This document shows positions 14,347 to 16,701 of a DNA stretch of 16,701 nt, piece by piece. Under the pieces are notes generated by a model that did not search any database, had not been told where the DNA came from, and saw only the letters and a program-made list of their open reading frames with translations. Position numbers and translations under genes: made by a program. Origin of the DNA: an uncultured Bacteroidales bacterium (lineage in GTDB: Bacteria > Bacteroidota > Bacteroidia > Bacteroidales > Paludibacteraceae); contig CAMHEP010000022.1 in the NCBI GenBank assembly GCA_946184195.1, forward strand, positions 1-16,701. Reading direction: 5' to 3'. Each line of letters opens with the position of its first letter. The first letter of the stretch is position 1.

Positions 14347-14378
14347 TTTGCATAATTGCCGAAAAAACACTACCTTTG
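14347..14378 (+). promoter_or_regulatory. Bacteroidetes-type promoter of the sigma-factor gene
   Basis: TTTG at 14347-14350, a 20-base spacer, TACCTTTG at 14371-14378. Expected start of transcription near 14382, giving a leader of about 26 bases before the ATG at 14408. Confidence 0.75.
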
Positions 14379-14407
14379 CGGTGTCAAATATTCGTTAGTT
14401 GTAAGGT

Positions 14408-15013
14408 ATGTCGCAGGTTATAGCACCGATACGTCTACACGAACAGATTGATAATCAGCATTTTACCCCCCCCATCGGTTCTTCGAATGAGGAGGAATTA
14501 GCCTTTGCGCGTCTTTACCATAATTACTATTCTTCTTTTGTCCGTTTTGCTGAGAGTTATGTCCGAAGCCATGATGTAGCGGAAGATTTGGTAGGCGATT
14601 CTATTCTCTATTATTGGGAGAATAGGTCACGTCTGTCAGCGGATACGAATATCCCGGCATATATACTCACTACACTCAAGCATCGCTGTATCAATCATCT
14701 GGAGCAGCAAAAGACGCGTCTGGACATTCAGCAGTCTATCTATGATACACAGTTATGGGACATCCAGACCCGTATCGATTCGTTGGAGGATACGGATGCC
14801 GATACGCTCTATAGTCAGGAGATTCTGGCACTCGTGGAGCAGGGCATGGGAGAACTGCCCGAGAAAACGCGTCGTATATTCTATCTCAGTCGTTTTAAGA
14901 ATCGTTCCCACAAGGAGATAGCTACCCATTTCCAGCTATCCACGAAGGCGGTTGAGTTTCATATCAGCAAGGCTCTTAAGACCATGCGCCGCCTCCTCAA
15001 AGATTATCTTTAG
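14408..15013 (+). CDS. ECF-type RNA polymerase sigma factor
   Basis: 201-residue sigma-70 family factor of the extracytoplasmic-function type. Region 2 at about residues 31-100 (LAFARLYHNYYSSFVRFAES, DVAEDLVGDSILYYWENR, then INHLEQQKTR) and region 4 at 137-195, with the helix-turn-helix HKEIATHFQLSTKAVEFHIS (168-187). This is the common Bacteroidetes sigma-70 pattern. The usual FecR-like anti-sigma gene does not follow; the next gene codes for a secreted hydrolase fusion and the upstream divergent gene for another secreted protein, so a SigP-like role in surface-protein or T9SS gene control is conceivable. Residues 20-22 are encoded in a run of eight C; a length change would truncate the protein within about 12 residues, and the next in-frame Met is only at 147, so no shorter active form would remain. 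Confidence 0.92.
   Translation: MSQVIAPIRLHEQIDNQHFTPPIGSSNEEELAFARLYHNYYSSFVRFAESYVRSHDVAEDLVGDSILYYWENRSRLSADTNIPAYILTTLKHRCINHLEQQKTRLDIQQSIYDTQLWDIQTRIDSLEDTDADTLYSQEILALVEQGMGELPEKTRRIFYLSRFKNRSHKEIATHFQLSTKAVEFHISKALKTMRRLLKDYL
14466..14473. repeat. C8 homopolymer tract inside the sigma-factor gene
   Basis: Eight consecutive C (ACC CCC CCC, Thr20-Pro-Pro22), the longest G/C run I found in the window. With nine C the frame meets TGA seven codons after the tract; with seven C it meets TAG about ten codons after. It therefore has the layout of a slippage-prone on/off switch. Confidence 0.5.
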
Positions 15014-15060
15014 GGATATTCCCTCTTCAACTGCTATATTATTGAAGAGTAATTATTTTG
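15013..15060 (+). terminator. hairpin after the sigma-factor gene, terminator or attenuator
   Basis: Perfect 8-base inverted repeat CTCTTCAA (15023-15030) / TTGAAGAG (15042-15049) with an 11-base loop, followed by TAATTATTTTG. Just before it is a small dyad GGGA-TAT-TCCC (15013-15023) that begins in the stop codon. The stem is A/T-rich, so termination may be partial; the next gene starts 18 bases beyond the stem and no promoter with correct spacing was found for it. That suggests attenuated read-through from the sigma gene. Confidence 0.5.
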
Positions 15061-15066
15061 TCTGCC

Positions 15067-16701
15067 ATGAAACGCTTTTTCTCCTTATCTCTACTATTTG
15101 CCTTGTTGGGCATTAGTGTTGTCTCGGCTGATCCCGTACGTATCTTAGGTATTGGTAATAGTTTCACCGTCGATGCCTTGGAGCAGCATTTCCAGCCCAT
15201 GCTGGACGCCCAAGGCAAGCAGGCTGTCATCGGCTACCCCTATCGTGGTGGAACATGGCTCAGCCAGCATGACGCCTGGTCTAATCGTACGGATACGCTT
15301 CCCTATAACTATCGTAAGTTTGTCAACGGGCGCCTTACCACTACAGGTTTGGCTACCTATAATATGTCCATGGCGATGGCGGATGAACCTTGGGACTGGG
15401 TCGTTATACAGTCCGATCACGATAGTGCGGGTATTTATGCTTCGTACGTGCCCTATATGGAACACCTTATTAATTACGTGCACGCGCATTGTACGAATCC
15501 GAATGTCAAGATAGCGTTTTATATGACGTGGGCATACGATGCCACCTCTACCTACGGTGCCTTCAGCTACTATGGACGAAATCAGCAACTCATGTATGAT
15601 AGTATCGTAGCTTGTGCGCAGCGTGTCATGGCACAGCATCCCGATGTGGAGGTGTTGATACCTGCCGGCACGGCAGTACAGAATGCCCGGACGGGGTATC
15701 TGGGCGAACGGCTCAACCGCGACGGCTATCACCTGCACTACGAGCATGGACGTTATATCGCCTCACTCTGTTGGTACGAGGCATTGTTTGGCGAGAGTGC
15801 TTTGGATGTCGTTTACCAACCTGCTACCCTCACCGATTACTGTGCCGACCTATGTCGTCATGCTGCTCATGCGGCACACGAGACACCCTATGCGGTCACT
15901 TCCTTGGCGGACGAGTATGGGGAAGAGCAGGAGGACCCTATCGAACCCGGCACGGAGTCACATCTCAGACGGATGACGGTCAATGGGATGACCTTGCCGC
16001 TTACTGAGGACGCCACGGTCTACACCGCGCAGGTCGACTATACGTTAACTAACGTCTCTCTCTATGCCTATCCTATTGATAGTCACGCCGAGCTCAATAT
16101 CACCGATGCTGCCGGTGCCGACATCGAACGGGACCCGACGCGACCTTGGTATTATCCGTTGGTTACTCCCGCTCAGGACGATACGGTGACCTATACTATC
16201 CGTGTCATCTCCGAGGCGATGGGTAGCAATGAGACCATCTATACCCTTCATCTCATAGGTGCTGCGGCGTCGACGCTAACCTATCCTATTGCCTCCAGAG
16301 AGGACTTGGAGAACTTCGCCTTGGCGGTCAACGGTGGTTCCTACTCGATACAGGGAGTGCTGACAGCAGATTTCGATATGAGTCATACGCCGCAGGACTG
16401 CTGGATGACGCCTATCGGCACGGATGCGCATCCCTATACCGGTACTTTTGATGGTGCCGGACATACTATCTCGGGCTTTAATCTCTATAGTGTGGACAAT
16501 ACGCTTTCGACGATGCGATTTGTCGGATTGTTTGGATATATACGGGGCGCTACGGTGAAGAATCTGACCATCATCGGTTCGCAGGAGTCCTATTTCAACC
16601 GCAGCACGGGGGATATGAAGCAGAATAACGCCTATGGTATCCTCTGTGGGGCTTTCGAGTCCAGCACTATTCAGGATTGTGCCGTCTCTATGCCTATCTT
16701 C
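15067..16701 (+). CDS. secreted DUF4886/SGNH hydrolase fused to cadherin-like and GLUG domains (3' truncated)
   Basis: Open frame of 545 codons that runs to the window edge without a stop. Signal peptide at residues 1-21 (VVSA-D). Residues 24-245 form a DUF4886-type SGNH hydrolase: GIGNSF with nucleophile Ser32, WDWVVIQSD block, TWAYD, IPAGTAVQNAR, and DGYHLHY with the Asp219/His222 pair expected for the catalytic dyad. A linker rich in Glu leads to a cadherin-like beta-sandwich (about 298-398: RRMTVNGMTLPL, VYTAQVDYTLTNVSLYA). From about 405 there is a GLUG-type region (TGTFDGAGHTISGFNL, GLFGYIRGATVKNLTIIG). The protein is probably exported and surface-exposed, acting on acyl groups of a glycan; a sorting signal would lie outside the window. 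It begins 53 bases after the sigma-factor stop. The substrate is unknown. Confidence 0.88.
   Translation, partial: MKRFFSLSLLFALLGISVVSADPVRILGIGNSFTVDALEQHFQPMLDAQGKQAVIGYPYRGGTWLSQHDAWSNRTDTLPYNYRKFVNGRLTTTGLATYNMSMAMADEPWDWVVIQSDHDSAGIYASYVPYMEHLINYVHAHCTNPNVKIAFYMTWAYDATSTYGAFSYYGRNQQLMYDSIVACAQRVMAQHPDVEVLIPAGTAVQNARTGYLGERLNRDGYHLHYEHGRYIASLCWYEALFGESALDVVYQPATLTDYCADLCRHAAHAAHETPYAVTSLADEYGEEQEDPIEPGTESHLRRMTVNGMTLPLTEDATVYTAQVDYTLTNVSLYAYPIDSHAELNITDAAGADIERDPTRPWYYPLVTPAQDDTVTYTIRVISEAMGSNETIYTLHLIGAAASTLTYPIASREDLENFALAVNGGSYSIQGVLTADFDMSHTPQDCWMTPIGTDAHPYTGTFDGAGHTISGFNLYSVDNTLSTMRFVGLFGYIRGATVKNLTIIGSQESYFNRSTGDMKQNNAYGILCGAFESSTIQDCAVSMPIF

Noticed and set aside
14321..15019. 11-base inverted repeat ATATCCCTAAA (14321-14331) / TTTAGGGATAT (15009-15019) flanking the sigma-factor gene
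   Set aside because: Inverted matches of this length are expected by chance many times in a window this size; no target duplication, mobile-element gene or further match was seen.
15145..15747. Minus-strand open frame of 200 codons
   Set aside because: Antisense to the DUF4886 catalytic domain, whose motifs are clear on the plus strand; nothing supports a second gene.

Overview
The window looks like chromosomal DNA of a Bacteroidia bacterium, most likely order Bacteroidales; the genus cannot be fixed from this sequence. The signs are promoters of the Bacteroidetes type (TTG, then exactly 20 bases, then TAnnTTTG) in front of five transcription units, few Shine-Dalgarno-like sites, a TonB-dependent receptor operon carrying Bacteroidetes-specific proteins of unknown function, an ECF sigma factor of the Bacteroidetes kind, and secreted proteins of the type exported by the type IX secretion system (T9SS).

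Left part (1-3848), housekeeping. A PfkB/adenosine-kinase-like sugar kinase and a PlsC-type acyltransferase form a plus-strand pair with a 1-base overlap. They converge on a minus-strand smpB-gpmI pair (trans-translation factor and cofactor-independent phosphoglycerate mutase) with its own promoter. Middle-left (3873-6418): a minus-strand ABC-2-type operon of ATPase, six-helix permease and a DUF4857-like membrane-anchored protein, coupled by 1- and 4-base overlaps.

Middle (6433-11502): a divergent plus-strand operon of three cell-envelope genes: a TonB-dependent receptor without SusD partner, a DUF4876-like lipoprotein with a lamin-tail-like domain, and a DUF6850-like outer-membrane beta-barrel. 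Its GTG start lies 4 bases after the -7 element, so the mRNA appears to be leaderless. A 6-6-6 dyad (ATCCCC-TTAAAT-GGGGAT) touches its -33 box and sits between the two divergent promoters, a good operator candidate. Converging on this operon is a minus-strand pair: a 666-residue secreted beta-propeller-like protein with a T9SS-like C-terminus, then a small Cys/His-rich OB-fold-like lipoprotein. Metal or metal-complex uptake is a reasonable but unproven theme.

Right part (14004-16701): a 404-base gene-free region with two divergent promoters, a G-free heptad-repeat leader, a second heptad repeat, a strong orphan terminator on the minus strand and another compound hairpin. It is followed by an ECF sigma factor without an adjacent anti-sigma gene and with a C8 tract early in its coding sequence (a possible phase-variation switch). 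Last is a large secreted protein combining a DUF4886/SGNH hydrolase, a cadherin-like domain and GLUG-type repeats, which runs off the window. The sigma factor thus lies between two predicted secreted surface proteins.
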